Shown here: positions 1 to 6,295 of the stretch, piece by piece
Layout: each line of letters starts with the position of its first letter
Position numbering within the stretch: the first letter of the stretch is position 1
Origin: Cohnella sp. GbtcB17
GTDB lineage: Bacteria; Bacillota; Bacilli; Paenibacillales; Paenibacillaceae
Assembly: GCF_019091135.1 (NCBI RefSeq)
Contig: NZ_JAGXJW010000069.1
Span: 1-39,158, forward strand
DNA length: 39,158 bases
Direction of reading: 5' to 3'
Program-made: the position numbers and the translations under genes
The notes under the pieces: model-generated
Database searches by the model: none
Told to the model about the DNA's origin: nothing
Seen by the model: the letters and a program-made list of their open reading frames with translations, nothing else

Positions 1-24
1 ATATTTCCAGCGGTGAAGCACACC
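1..24. repeat. Left copy of 24-bp terminal direct repeat (probable attL core)
   Basis: The first 24 bases of the window are repeated exactly at its last 24 bases. The integrase gene ends about 75 bases to the right. A perfect short direct repeat that bounds a phage genome beside a tyrosine integrase is what prophage att cores look like. No tRNA sequence is visible in the repeat. The alternative is an overlap left by assembling a circular phage genome; either way the two ends join through this sequence. Confidence 0.75.
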
Positions 25-98
25 GAGGGTCTGAAAATGGCTTGTCTATGCGGATATTTAACATTTATCAGCGATTTCAACCCACAAGCTACCCACGA
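25..98. other. Integrase-proximal att arm with possible arm-type sites
   Basis: This short non-coding stretch lies between the att core and the integrase stop codon. It holds CCCACAA at 81-87 and the variant CCCACGA at 92-98. The same CCCACAA heptamer occurs twice near the other end, at 39005 and 39016. Short repeats on both sides of a core are typical of arm-type sites bound by the integrase N-terminal domain. The assignment is inferred from this arrangement. Confidence 0.4.
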
Positions 99-1295
99 TC
101 ATGAATTCATAAGCTTTTCGAACCTGTCAGGAACTGCTTTTCTTCTCTGTTCCGTAACATGCAGGTAGACCAAGCGTGTTACCTCGTCATTCTTATGCCC
201 AAGGCGCTCCTGGATGACGGCGAGATCTTCTTTATCTTCTGCTAACAGGGATACGTGTGTATGCCTCAAACTGTGGGGGGTCAGACCCGGCGGCAAGCTT
301 GCGAGTTTCAGCAGCTCTCCGAAACGAGTTGCGAGGTATGTCTTGCTTGCCGGGTAGCCCGGGTGTTCAATCCCCCAAAAAATGAAATCGGCATCATGCA
401 TAACTTCGCCATTTTCAATCTTCTGGCGCCTCCATGCCAATTGATTCTTGATTGCCTTAATAACAGTGTCCCCTATGGATACTTCTCGTATGGAACTCAT
501 ATTCTTTGGCGGCCCAAGTTCGTAATTTTCAATTCCGCCTATCTGCGTAATGGTTTTCGTAACAGAAATTGTCCGCTCTTTTTCGTTGAAATCCGACACT
601 TGGAGCGCCAATAGCTCGCCTATCCTGAGTCCGGAATACGCGAGTGTGAGAAAAATTTCATATTCTTGCTTCCTGCCTCGGAAACGGACAGTATTCAAAA
701 AATGCTTAAGTTGCTCCTTCTCCAAAAACTTAGGAACCTTTTTAACATTCTTTAAGTCTTCAAGCGTTATCTTAAAAGCCGGGATTTTAGAGCCGGCGGT
801 GGGGTTGCTCGCAATAACTCCTTTTCTAAATGCATCTGCGAAGAACATTTTACAAGTCGTGTGGTATTGTTTTATAGTCCCAGGCGTCTTGCCCTCGACT
901 TTTAGGTGGTTGAGGTATTGTTGATAATCGTCGGGAGTTATATCCTTCATCCTTGTTTTTGCTCCGATGAAGGATTTAAAGGAATCAAGGGCAACCCTTC
1001 GATTTCGAAGCGTAGTCGAACGTGGGGCTCTCTCGATTTCGTAGTCTTTAACCCAGCGCGCTTGCCACCCATCGACGGATATGACCTTTTCGTCGACTAG
1101 TCGTCCGCGCAGCTTGTCGGCTTCAATTTGGATGCCAGCTTCGTACGCTTCTTTAGCGGTGCCGAATGATTTTGTTTCTTTTTGCTTACGAGTTCTCTTC
1201 CCATCTTTTATGACTTCCACACTGTAACGGTAAGTAAACCGTCCATCACGCTCTCTGACTCCAGGAGGCAGCTTTTTCTTTTTGTTATTCGTCAT
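99..1295 (-). CDS. int: Tyrosine site-specific integrase
   Basis: This protein integrates and excises the prophage by strand exchange at the att core through a phosphotyrosine intermediate. The 398 residues fit a full-length phage integrase: an N-terminal arm-binding domain (about 8-60) with an alternating basic/aromatic pattern, a SAM-like core-binding domain (about 75-170), and a catalytic domain (about 190-398). The catalytic residues are visible as R224 (SGLRIGE), H341 and R344 (HSLRH), H367 (GHK) and Y377. The ATG follows an AGGTGTG ribosome binding site. The gene points toward the adjacent att repeat and is the first gene of the leftward lysogeny module, downstream of the repressor. Confidence 0.97.
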   Translation of the reverse strand: MTNNKKKKLPPGVRERDGRFTYRYSVEVIKDGKRTRKQKETKSFGTAKEAYEAGIQIEADKLRGRLVDEKVISVDGWQARWVKDYEIERAPRSTTLRNRRVALDSFKSFIGAKTRMKDITPDDYQQYLNHLKVEGKTPGTIKQYHTTCKMFFADAFRKGVIASNPTAGSKIPAFKITLEDLKNVKKVPKFLEKEQLKHFLNTVRFRGRKQEYEIFLTLAYSGLRIGELLALQVSDFNEKERTISVTKTITQIGGIENYELGPPKNMSSIREVSIGDTVIKAIKNQLAWRRQKIENGEVMHDADFIFWGIEHPGYPASKTYLATRFGELLKLASLPPGLTPHSLRHTHVSLLAEDKEDLAVIQERLGHKNDEVTRLVYLHVTEQRRKAVPDRFEKLMNS

Positions 1296-1348
1296 AGCTC
1301 ACACCTCAAAGAATAAAAGTATCTATGTGATCGCGTAAAACGCGCTTT

Positions 1349-1969
1349 CTATATCTCCCTTTCAGGCTTAAAATGGCCCATGTACACTCCGCTAACAATT
1401 ATTTGGTTTGGCATAAGTTCAATCGAATCGTACTCTTCGTTTTCAGGCATGAGAGTGATTTTGTTGGACTGATCAGACCAGCACATTCTTTTTAATGTGC
1501 CGTCCGTTCCATCATTCACAATCGCCGCGACAATTTGACCGTTTCTCTCAGCCCACTGAGCACTCCTCATAAATACGATATCCCCGTTATCAATTCCGAC
1601 CCCTTTCATTGAGTCGCCCTTCACTCTAAGGGCAAAATCTGGCTGTTTATGCGATGGAAATGGATATTGGATATATTCTTCAACGTTTTGTTCGGCTAGT
1701 AATCCATCGCCAGCGCAAATAGTTCCTACCAGAGGAATCGAAAATTCTCTACGCGGGCTTTTTTTGAGGCCGAGCAGATGCTCGACGGTTGTGTTTAACA
1801 CGTCTGCATATAAGCCGATGTCGTTAACCGGGAAGGCGCGTTGTCCGCTCTCATATCGAGATAATGTAGATTTGGCGACACCAACCCGTTTAGACAACTC
1901 ATCCAAAGTCAAACCTTTTTCTTCCCTGAGATTTTTAATCAAGCCGATAATTTCAGCCGACGACCTCAT
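1349..1969 (-). CDS. CI/LexA-like repressor, XRE HTH plus S24 peptidase
   Basis: This is the likely lysogeny repressor. Residues 1-65 form an XRE helix-turn-helix (TLDELSKRVGVAKSTLSRYE) and residues 75-206 an S24 self-cleaving domain. The probable cleavage bond is A86-G87, in ICAGDG. S120 (GDSMK) and K160 (GTLKRM) form the Ser-Lys dyad. RecA-stimulated autocleavage is established for this family, so induction by DNA damage is expected. A longer reading frame starts at 2020, but its first part lies upstream of the promoter. The ATG at 1969 follows AGAGGTGAT and a leader of about a dozen bases. Two operator-like palindromes lie in the divergent region upstream. Confidence 0.93.
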   Translation of the reverse strand: MRSSAEIIGLIKNLREEKGLTLDELSKRVGVAKSTLSRYESGQRAFPVNDIGLYADVLNTTVEHLLGLKKSPRREFSIPLVGTICAGDGLLAEQNVEEYIQYPFPSHKQPDFALRVKGDSMKGVGIDNGDIVFMRSAQWAERNGQIVAAIVNDGTDGTLKRMCWSDQSNKITLMPENEEYDSIELMPNQIIVSGVYMGHFKPEREI

Positions 1970-1988
1970 TGCTATCACCTCTTGCCCC

Positions 1989-2017
1989 ATTATAATCAAA
2001 TAGTTCCCGTGAGGCAA
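1989..2017 (-). promoter_or_regulatory. Leftward repressor promoter
   Basis: On the minus strand TTGCCT (2017-2012) is followed after 17 bases by a perfect TATAAT (1994-1989). Transcription would begin near 1982, leaving a short leader that carries the repressor ribosome binding site. The operator at 2003-2018 covers the -35 and part of the spacer, which fits autorepression. Confidence 0.75.
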
Positions 2018-2018
2018 C
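2003..2018. promoter_or_regulatory. Operator O1 (repressor promoter)
   Basis: GTTCCC-GTGA-GGCAAC is an inverted repeat with one mismatch and a 4-base centre. It has the same layout as the perfect copy at 2306-2321 and overlaps the -35 of the leftward promoter. It is probably bound by the S24 repressor, the Cro-like protein, or both. Confidence 0.65.
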
Positions 2019-2043
2019 AAAATGATTCAAAAAAGATCATTGT

Positions 2044-2059
2044 GTTGACATTCGGGAAC
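2044..2059. promoter_or_regulatory. Operator O2 (early rightward promoter)
   Basis: GTTGAC-ATTC-GGGAAC keeps the perfect right half-site GGGAAC and the 4-base spacing; the left half has two mismatches. It covers the TTGACA -35 of the early promoter, so a bound protein would block early transcription. Confidence 0.6.
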
Positions 2060-2074
2060 GCATCGGTATATTAT
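2045..2074 (+). promoter_or_regulatory. Early rightward promoter
   Basis: A consensus TTGACA (2045-2050) is followed by TATATT at 16 bases or TATTAT at 18 bases. It points to the Cro-like gene at 2099 and would drive the early operon. Operator O2 overlaps its -35. Confidence 0.8.
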
Positions 2075-2098
2075 GGACAGGAAGGAAGGAGGTGCAGC

Positions 2099-2335
2099 AT
2101 GACATTCGATCTTCGCAAACTTCGCTTCGAAAGACTTTCGCGTAAAATCTCACAAGAGGAGGTCGCCGAGGTAATAGGCGTAAAACGCCCCACTTACCAC
2201 AAAAAAGAAAATGGAAAAATTAAAATGAGCGTGGAGGAATTTGCCGCGATCCTTGATTTTTTCGGCATACCAGAAGAAGAAATCAAAAATTTTTTTGTCA
2301 AAAATGTTCCCAAACGGGAACAAAACTCTGCTTAA
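2099..2335 (+). CDS. Cro-like XRE-family regulator
   Basis: This 78-residue protein is mostly a single helix-turn-helix (SQEEVAEVIGVKRPTYHKKE, about residues 17-40). It is the first rightward gene, divergent from the repressor, which is the Cro position. The start at 2099 is chosen because AAGGAGGTG lies about 5 bases upstream; the frame is open further upstream, but that part overlaps the promoter. Its last codons contain the perfect palindrome at 2305-2322. By analogy it would repress the repressor promoter and commit the phage to lytic growth. Confidence 0.85.
   Translation: MTFDLRKLRFERLSRKISQEEVAEVIGVKRPTYHKKENGKIKMSVEEFAAILDFFGIPEEEIKNFFVKNVPKREQNSA
2305..2322. promoter_or_regulatory. 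Operator O3, perfect palindrome inside the Cro-like gene
   Basis: TGTTCCC-AAAC-GGGAACA is an exact 18-base inverted repeat inside the 3' end of the Cro-like coding sequence. It is the best copy of the sequence found degenerate at O1 and O2, about 250-300 bases downstream of them. A site here could act as a roadblock or as a looping auxiliary operator. Confidence 0.6.
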
Positions 2336-2351
2336 TATGGAGGGATTCGAA

Positions 2352-2558
2352 GTGAACAACGAGCTTCCGGCTGTAATGACGGTCAAAGAGGTCGCTCATT
2401 ACCTTCGCCGTTGTACTAAAACGATCCTCACCAGACTGGAGTCCCGCGATCTGCGGGGCTACAAGGAGGGCCGAAAGTGGAGGATTCGCCGGGAATGGCT
2501 GCTTGAATACGAGCAAAGGCTCATAAATCGCACCGAAAGCGAACGGGCTGCCCAATGA
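2352..2558 (+). CDS. Excisionase-like winged-helix (HTH_17) protein
   Basis: This 68-residue protein reads as a MerR/excisionase-type DNA-binding domain: a helix-turn-helix (MTVKEVAHYLRRCTKTILTR) followed by a wing with the EGRKWRIRREWLLEY pattern. Such proteins bend att DNA as excisionases or act as small regulators. The GTG at 2352 is preferred because GGAGGG lies about 7 bases upstream; an in-frame ATG at 2337 sits on the ribosome binding site itself. It follows the Cro-like gene in the early operon. Which role it has here is not shown by the sequence. Confidence 0.75.
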   Translation: MNNELPAVMTVKEVAHYLRRCTKTILTRLESRDLRGYKEGRKWRIRREWLLEYEQRLINRTESERAAQ

Positions 2559-2606
2559 AGGAAGACGGGTCGACAGCATAGATGATCACTGGGGAGGTTG
2601 AGGAAG

Positions 2607-3254
2607 TTGGTTCAGCTTGAAATCGTAAAGCGAGACGGCCTGCTCGCGGTCGATAGCCGCGATATCGCAGAAATGACCAGTGTCCGGCATTCCGATTTGC
2701 TGGAGAAGATCGACGTTTACGTGATGCATCTAACCAACGGAGAATTCCGTTCGTTAGATTTCTTCATCCCCGGCGAGTACAGGGACAGCAAAGGCGAAGT
2801 TCGCCGCAAGTTCGACTGTACCCGCAAGGGATGCGACATGATCGCGAACAAGATGACCGGCGAGAAAGGCGTCCTGTTTACCGCGGCGTATGTCACCAAG
2901 TTCGAAGAGATGGAGCGTGCGGCTGATCCGATGCACGGAGCGAGCCCGGAACTGCGGGCGATATTCATGGTCGACCGGCGGACGCAGGAGCTGACCGGGC
3001 GGATCGATCACGTCGAGCGAAAACTGGACGAGCAGATCACGATTGACCACGGCGAAGCGCGCCGGCTGCAACGGGCAATCAGCAAAGCGGTATACGATCA
3101 TTCGGAAAATGACGAGAATCGAAAACGACTCTTTCCCGAATTGCATCGCGAGATCAAGGACAGATTCGGTGTCGCAAGCTATCGGGACGTTAAGCGCAAG
3201 GAATACCCGGACGCGATCCGGTATGTCGAGGCATGGATGCCTAAGAGGAGATGA
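2607..3254 (+). CDS. Rha-family regulatory protein with ORF6C C-terminal domain
   Basis: The N-terminal half (about residues 5-105) matches the phage Rha pattern: RDIAEMTSVRHSDLLEKI near the start and CTRKGCDMIANKMTGEKG further on. The C-terminal part (about 145-215, VYDHSENDENRKRLFPELHR) resembles the ORF6C domain of phage antirepressors. Rha proteins modulate phage development, and the combination suggests an antirepressor-type regulator. The TTG at 2607 is taken as start because GGGGAGG lies 9 bases upstream; another in-frame TTG at 2598 abuts that site. The gene ends in an ATGA overlap with the next small ORF. Confidence 0.85.
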   Translation: MVQLEIVKRDGLLAVDSRDIAEMTSVRHSDLLEKIDVYVMHLTNGEFRSLDFFIPGEYRDSKGEVRRKFDCTRKGCDMIANKMTGEKGVLFTAAYVTKFEEMERAADPMHGASPELRAIFMVDRRTQELTGRIDHVERKLDEQITIDHGEARRLQRAISKAVYDHSENDENRKRLFPELHREIKDRFGVASYRDVKRKEYPDAIRYVEAWMPKRR

Positions 3255-3379
3255 CTGGGATGGACAAGCTTAATCGCTGGTTTTGGTTTTACGGAGCTCT
3301 GGGCGTTTCGGCGCCGCGCCTGCGTCGGATCGACATCAAGGGGGCGGAGCATCAAGTCGCGGTTCCGGCACGAAAATGA
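3251..3379 (+). CDS. Small basic hypothetical protein
   Basis: This ORF of 42 codons (39 if the in-frame ATG at 3260 is used) has no recognised family. Both ends are coupled: its first ATG overlaps the Rha stop as ATGA, and its own stop overlaps the next start as ATGA. AAGAGGAG lies upstream with ideal spacing for 3260. The product begins with an aromatic stretch (NRWFWFYGALG) and ends basic. The two precise junctions are the main support for a real gene. Confidence 0.45.
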   Translation: MTGMDKLNRWFWFYGALGVSAPRLRRIDIKGAEHQVAVPARK

Positions 3380-3543
3380 CGACCGAGGCGATCTCGTTCT
3401 TCGCAGGGTTGTTCGCCGGAATCGCGCTGACACTGGTCGTGGCTGCGGTGTTTGTAAAGCCGCCGGTGGCGGAGCGCAGGGACGATGTGGAAGATGTCAA
3501 GCAGATGTTCGATGGGAAGGAATCAATCGATAAGAAGGCATGA
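3376..3543 (+). CDS. Small single-pass membrane protein
   Basis: The 55 residues hold one strong hydrophobic segment (about residues 6-27, AISFFAGLFAGIALTLVVAA) followed by a charged tail of about 28 residues. The start overlaps the preceding stop as ATGA; the frame is open further upstream, but only as a shadow of that gene. The function is unknown. A short N-terminal anchor with a cytoplasmic or surface tail is common among phage early-region proteins. Confidence 0.65.
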   Translation: MTTEAISFFAGLFAGIALTLVVAAVFVKPPVAERRDDVEDVKQMFDGKESIDKKA

Positions 3544-3696
3544 AAAAGGACCTATCTCAGCTCTCAACCTGAGTAGGCCCGCATGCAAAAACAATGTACG
3601 GCAATTATACCACATTCAGCGCCGGAGGGTAAGGCCCCCGGCGCAAAACTCCCCGACCATGCGCTGTAAATTAGCAAACAGGGGGTGACAACCACA
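3544..3696. other. Non-coding gap with two hairpins
   Basis: No gene is seen here. A GC-rich hairpin with arms GCGCCGG (3619-3625) and CCGGCGC (3638-3644) is present, and a weaker imperfect hairpin lies around 3549-3583. Neither is followed by a T-run on either strand, so they are not clear terminators. They may stabilise or separate transcripts of the regulatory and replication parts of the operon. Confidence 0.4.
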
Positions 3697-4674
3697 GTGG
3701 CATGGATTGAGAGCAACCAAGAGTTAGCCAATCACCCGAAGACAAAGCGCCTTGCTCGCCTCGCTGGCGTCTCTGTGCCGGCCGCCATCGGGCATCTGCA
3801 TCTATTGTGGTGGTGGGCATTGGATTACGCCCAGGACGGCGATTTAACGCCCTTCGAACCTGAAGACATTGCCGACGCTGTCATGTGGCCGGGCGAGCCC
3901 GACACGATTATGCGAGCGTTGATCGATTCGCGATTTGTGGACTTCGCCTGCGACCAAGCTCATATCCACGATTGGCGAGATTACGCGGGACGTCTTTTGG
4001 ACAAGCGCAAGGCGAACACGCTACGGAAGCAGAAGTCACGCGGTAGTCACGCGAGACAAGAGCAAGACAATGAGGGGACGCAAAGGGCAAGCACGGGCGA
4101 CAGTCATGCGACCGGAACGTCACGGGCGAGCGACGGAAGTGGCGGTCACGGGGCTACAGTACAGTACCGTACAGTACCTAACAGTACAGTACAAAACCAA
4201 GATCAAGAACAAGCTGCTGCGGCCGCGCCTGCGACTTCCGAAACTTTCGCATTGGCCTTCAAACGCGTCTACCAACGCGACCTAACACCGTTTCAAGCTG
4301 AAGAGCTCGGAGCGTATATCGACAAGGATGGTCTTGAGGAGGCTGTGATCGTAAGAGCCATCGAACGATCGGCAAAGAAAGAGGGCGGCTTGAGTCTCGT
4401 CCTCAAAATGCTTGACGATTACGCTTCCGCCGGAGCGAAGACAGTGACTGGGGCGAAGGCGATAGACGATCAACACGAAGCGTCGAGACAGCGACCGCGC
4501 AAATCGTATGGCGTGCCTCCGTCCGACCCCAGCAAGACGAAGACGGGAAAACCGGCGATGCCGGTAGTTAACAAAGAGCAGCCGGCGAAGGCCATGACTG
4601 AAGAAGAGCGGGCGGAAGCTCGTCGGCTCGCTCGCCAGCTCGACGCGGAGGACAAGCCCAGCAGGTCTGATTAA
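3697..4674 (+). CDS. DnaD-like replication initiation protein
   Basis: This is the probable phage replication initiator or helicase-loading protein. The N-terminal domain (about residues 1-105, starting MAWIESNQELANHPKTKRLA) is typical of phage replisome organizers. A polar linker (about 110-180) is followed by a DnaD/DnaB_2 domain (about 182-250) ending in LVLKMLDDY, and a lysine/proline-rich tail. GTG 3697 is chosen because AGGGGGTGA lies about 8 bases upstream and because it gives the family's usual N-terminus; an earlier GTG at 3685 touches the ribosome binding site. The linker DNA contains a tandem repeat array that could be the origin. Confidence 0.85.
   Translation: MAWIESNQELANHPKTKRLARLAGVSVPAAIGHLHLLWWWALDYAQDGDLTPFEPEDIADAVMWPGEPDTIMRALIDSRFVDFACDQAHIHDWRDYAGRLLDKRKANTLRKQKSRGSHARQEQDNEGTQRASTGDSHATGTSRASDGSGGHGATVQYRTVPNSTVQNQDQEQAAAAAPATSETFALAFKRVYQRDLTPFQAEELGAYIDKDGLEEAVIVRAIERSAKKEGGLSLVLKMLDDYASAGAKTVTGAKAIDDQHEASRQRPRKSYGVPPSDPSKTKTGKPAMPVVNKEQPAKAMTEEERAEARRLARQLDAEDKPSRSD
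4156..4192. repeat. Iteron-like tandem array, candidate phage origin
   Basis: Inside the initiator gene GTACAGTACC occurs twice in tandem (4159-4168 and 4169-4178), followed by TAACAGTACA and GTAC. ACAGTAC recurs five times within 37 bases at roughly 10-base spacing. Placing iterons in the linker of the initiator gene is the arrangement established for lambda O. Use as an origin here is inferred. Confidence 0.5.
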
Positions 4675-4701
4675 TCGACTATCAAGACAGGAGGGGTAGA
4701 C

Positions 4702-5229
4702 ATGAGTTTTGCGAACCGCGGCACGGCATTTGAGAACCTGATTAACGATTGCAATCTTCTGTACCGACAACACAAAATCGCACTCGTCACCAAGCGACCG
4801 ACGCCCGTTAAGATTCTGGGCGTAGACGGACGCGGCCGGGTCCGGGGATTCCTGGAGAAACCGTCCGAGGCAGATTACGACGGATTTTACAAGCAAAGAG
4901 GACTCGCCTTCGAAGCCAAATCCATTGCCGCCGGCGAACGTTTTCCGCTTTCCAACTTGGAGCAGCACCAATTCGAGTACCTTTCCGACGCCCACTACGT
5001 TGGAAACGTTCCGAGCTTCCTGCTTATCGAATTCACCGAGCACCGCGTCGTATATCTCCTGCCATTTACGGAGTTGGAGCAGGTCTGGAAGATGCGATCG
5101 AAGGTCCGCGGGTCCAAGTCGATCCATATCTCCTACCTCGAGCGCTACGGATATCCGGTAGCCCAGGGGCGCGGCGTCCCTTGCGACTATCTGGCGGTCA
5201 TAGATCACATTTGGGAGCCGCCAGCATGA
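4702..5229 (+). CDS. recU: RecU-like Holliday junction resolvase
   Basis: The 175 residues follow the RecU pattern: an N-terminal ANRGTAFENLI, an RPTPVKI segment, then D60 (YDGFY), E71 and K73 (AFEAK) and the FPLSNLEQHQFEYL block. These supply the acidic and lysine residues of the nuclease core. RecU cleaves four-way junctions and acts with RecA and RuvAB in the host; a phage copy would resolve recombination intermediates during replication. AGGAGGGG precedes the ATG with good spacing. It follows the initiator and overlaps the next gene by ATGA. Confidence 0.9.
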   Translation: MSFANRGTAFENLINDCNLLYRQHKIALVTKRPTPVKILGVDGRGRVRGFLEKPSEADYDGFYKQRGLAFEAKSIAAGERFPLSNLEQHQFEYLSDAHYVGNVPSFLLIEFTEHRVVYLLPFTELEQVWKMRSKVRGSKSIHISYLERYGYPVAQGRGVPCDYLAVIDHIWEPPA

Positions 5230-5630
5230 GCGGGCCGGGGAATATCTCAAGCTGGACGCTAACGCCCGAGCAGCGCGCCGCTTATGCAGCCGGCATGACG
5301 CTTGCCCGCATGGACCTTGGCGAGCCTCATCGCATCGATCCGCCGGTACTCCGGATGACAAGCGCGCCGGCGCCGAAGCCCGCAGATGCACCGAAGGTAA
5401 AACCCAAAATGATCATGCCTATAGGCCGAGTCCGCAAGCCGCGACTAAACACTCGCAGCCGGGAGGCATACATCGAACTCGTGGCGGAAACGAACATGTC
5501 TCGTGCGGAAGTCGCGGAACACTGGGGCGTCAAGCGCAAGTCGCTCGGGAAGTACCTTACAGACTGGGGCATCGGCCAAGCTGCTGACGAGGCCGCCGCC
5601 GTGGAGGCGTATCGTCGTGGCGCGCGCTGA
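5226..5630 (+). CDS. HTH-containing small protein
   Basis: This 134-residue protein has a proline/alanine-rich middle (about residues 40-60, TSAPAPKPADAPKVKPK) and a C-terminal helix-turn-helix-like segment (about 90-118, MSRAEVAEHWGVKRKSLGKY). The start overlaps the RecU stop as ATGA. The family is not recognised. The layout, a flexible stretch and one DNA-binding motif, suggests a small regulator or replication accessory protein, but nothing fixes the role. Confidence 0.7.
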   Translation: MSGPGNISSWTLTPEQRAAYAAGMTLARMDLGEPHRIDPPVLRMTSAPAPKPADAPKVKPKMIMPIGRVRKPRLNTRSREAYIELVAETNMSRAEVAEHWGVKRKSLGKYLTDWGIGQAADEAAAVEAYRRGAR

Positions 5631-5955
5631 GATTTTAGCGGAAATCGGCGTCATTTTGGACCATCAGTGCAAAGGGTGTGCGCTGAAGAAAGAAGAGGGC
5701 GCCAAGTACAACAGCGAAAAGAGTGCTTTAGCAGAGTGCTGCAACAAGATTTGCCCAATGGGCGCAAGACTTCGCGAGCTCGGCCAGCAACTCGGACGCG
5801 GAGCGGACAAGCCCATGAGCGCATCCCGGCAGCGTAGCCGCGAATGGGTCAACGAGATCAAGCGAAAGGGGCCGAACTATGGCGCAGCCCTATCCAAAGA
5901 CGCGACAGCTCGCTTGGAACAAGACGGAGAAGAAGCCGAAGCGGATCAATCATAA
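5617..5955 (+). CDS. Cysteine-rich zinc-finger-like protein
   Basis: The 112-residue product has a compact cysteine cluster: C18-x2-C21 (HQCKGC) and C41, C42, C46 (ECCNKICPMG). The spacing recalls the small C2HCIx2C zinc-finger proteins of Bacillus phages. The GTG start at 5617 overlaps the end of the preceding gene and has GGAGG about 9 bases upstream. Its last 77 bases overlap the next gene in another frame, a long overlap for this genome, so its C-terminal part is probably dispensable. The function is unknown. Confidence 0.65.
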   Translation: MARAEILAEIGVILDHQCKGCALKKEEGAKYNSEKSALAECCNKICPMGARLRELGQQLGRGADKPMSASRQRSREWVNEIKRKGPNYGAALSKDATARLEQDGEEAEADQS

Positions 5956-6295
5956 CCGCGGCTCCCGTACGGCAAAGCAGCGCGGAGACATTTCGCCGAA
6001 GGTCGCCGCCAAGGTGGACAAGCGATCCAAGAACCGATGCGAGCAATGCGGCTGGCGGCCGGGGAATTACGACCCGACCGGCGCCCGCATGGGACTCCAA
6101 CGCGCCCATCTCATCCGCCGCGGCAAGGTGGAAGATCACACAACCGCCCAGGATGTCGCTAAGTTATGCGGCCCCTCCGTCAATACCGGAACATGCCATT
6201 GGTGGATAGACCATACCCGCGAAGGGATGGAGTGGGCTAAGCGGTACCGGAAAGCTTTGCAGGAAGGAGCGGGCACGAATGCACCTGACGATTGA
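5879..6295 (+). CDS. HNH-like zinc-binding protein
   Basis: The 138 residues include C54-x2-C57 (RCEQCG), H77 in LQRAHLIRR, C97, and C106-H107 with H112 (CHWWIDH). This order of paired cysteines, a histidine strand and a CH...H helix matches a degenerate HNH/ββα-metal nuclease. It lies with replication and recombination genes rather than packaging genes, so a recombination or host-DNA role is possible. The ATG follows AAGGGG. It overlaps both neighbours, by 77 bases upstream and 17 bases into the clamp gene. Confidence 0.65.
   Translation: MAQPYPKTRQLAWNKTEKKPKRINHNRGSRTAKQRGDISPKVAAKVDKRSKNRCEQCGWRPGNYDPTGARMGLQRAHLIRRGKVEDHTTAQDVAKLCGPSVNTGTCHWWIDHTREGMEWAKRYRKALQEGAGTNAPDD

Noticed and set aside
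1982..2098. Upstream extension of the Cro-like reading frame.
   Set aside because: It would cover both promoters and operators; the ATG at 2099 has a near-perfect ribosome binding site.
3619..3644. GC-rich hairpin as a rho-independent terminator.
   Set aside because: There is no T-run on either side, and the early operon continues beyond it.
4156..4192. Short tandem repeats as a CRISPR array.
   Set aside because: Repeats are 7-10 bases with no spacers, inside a coding sequence, and no cas genes are present.
4282..5391. A 369-codon open frame on the minus strand.
   Set aside because: It is antisense to the initiator, recU and the next gene, all with clear motifs and ribosome binding sites; the translation is arginine/serine-rich without domains, typical of GC-rich shadow frames.
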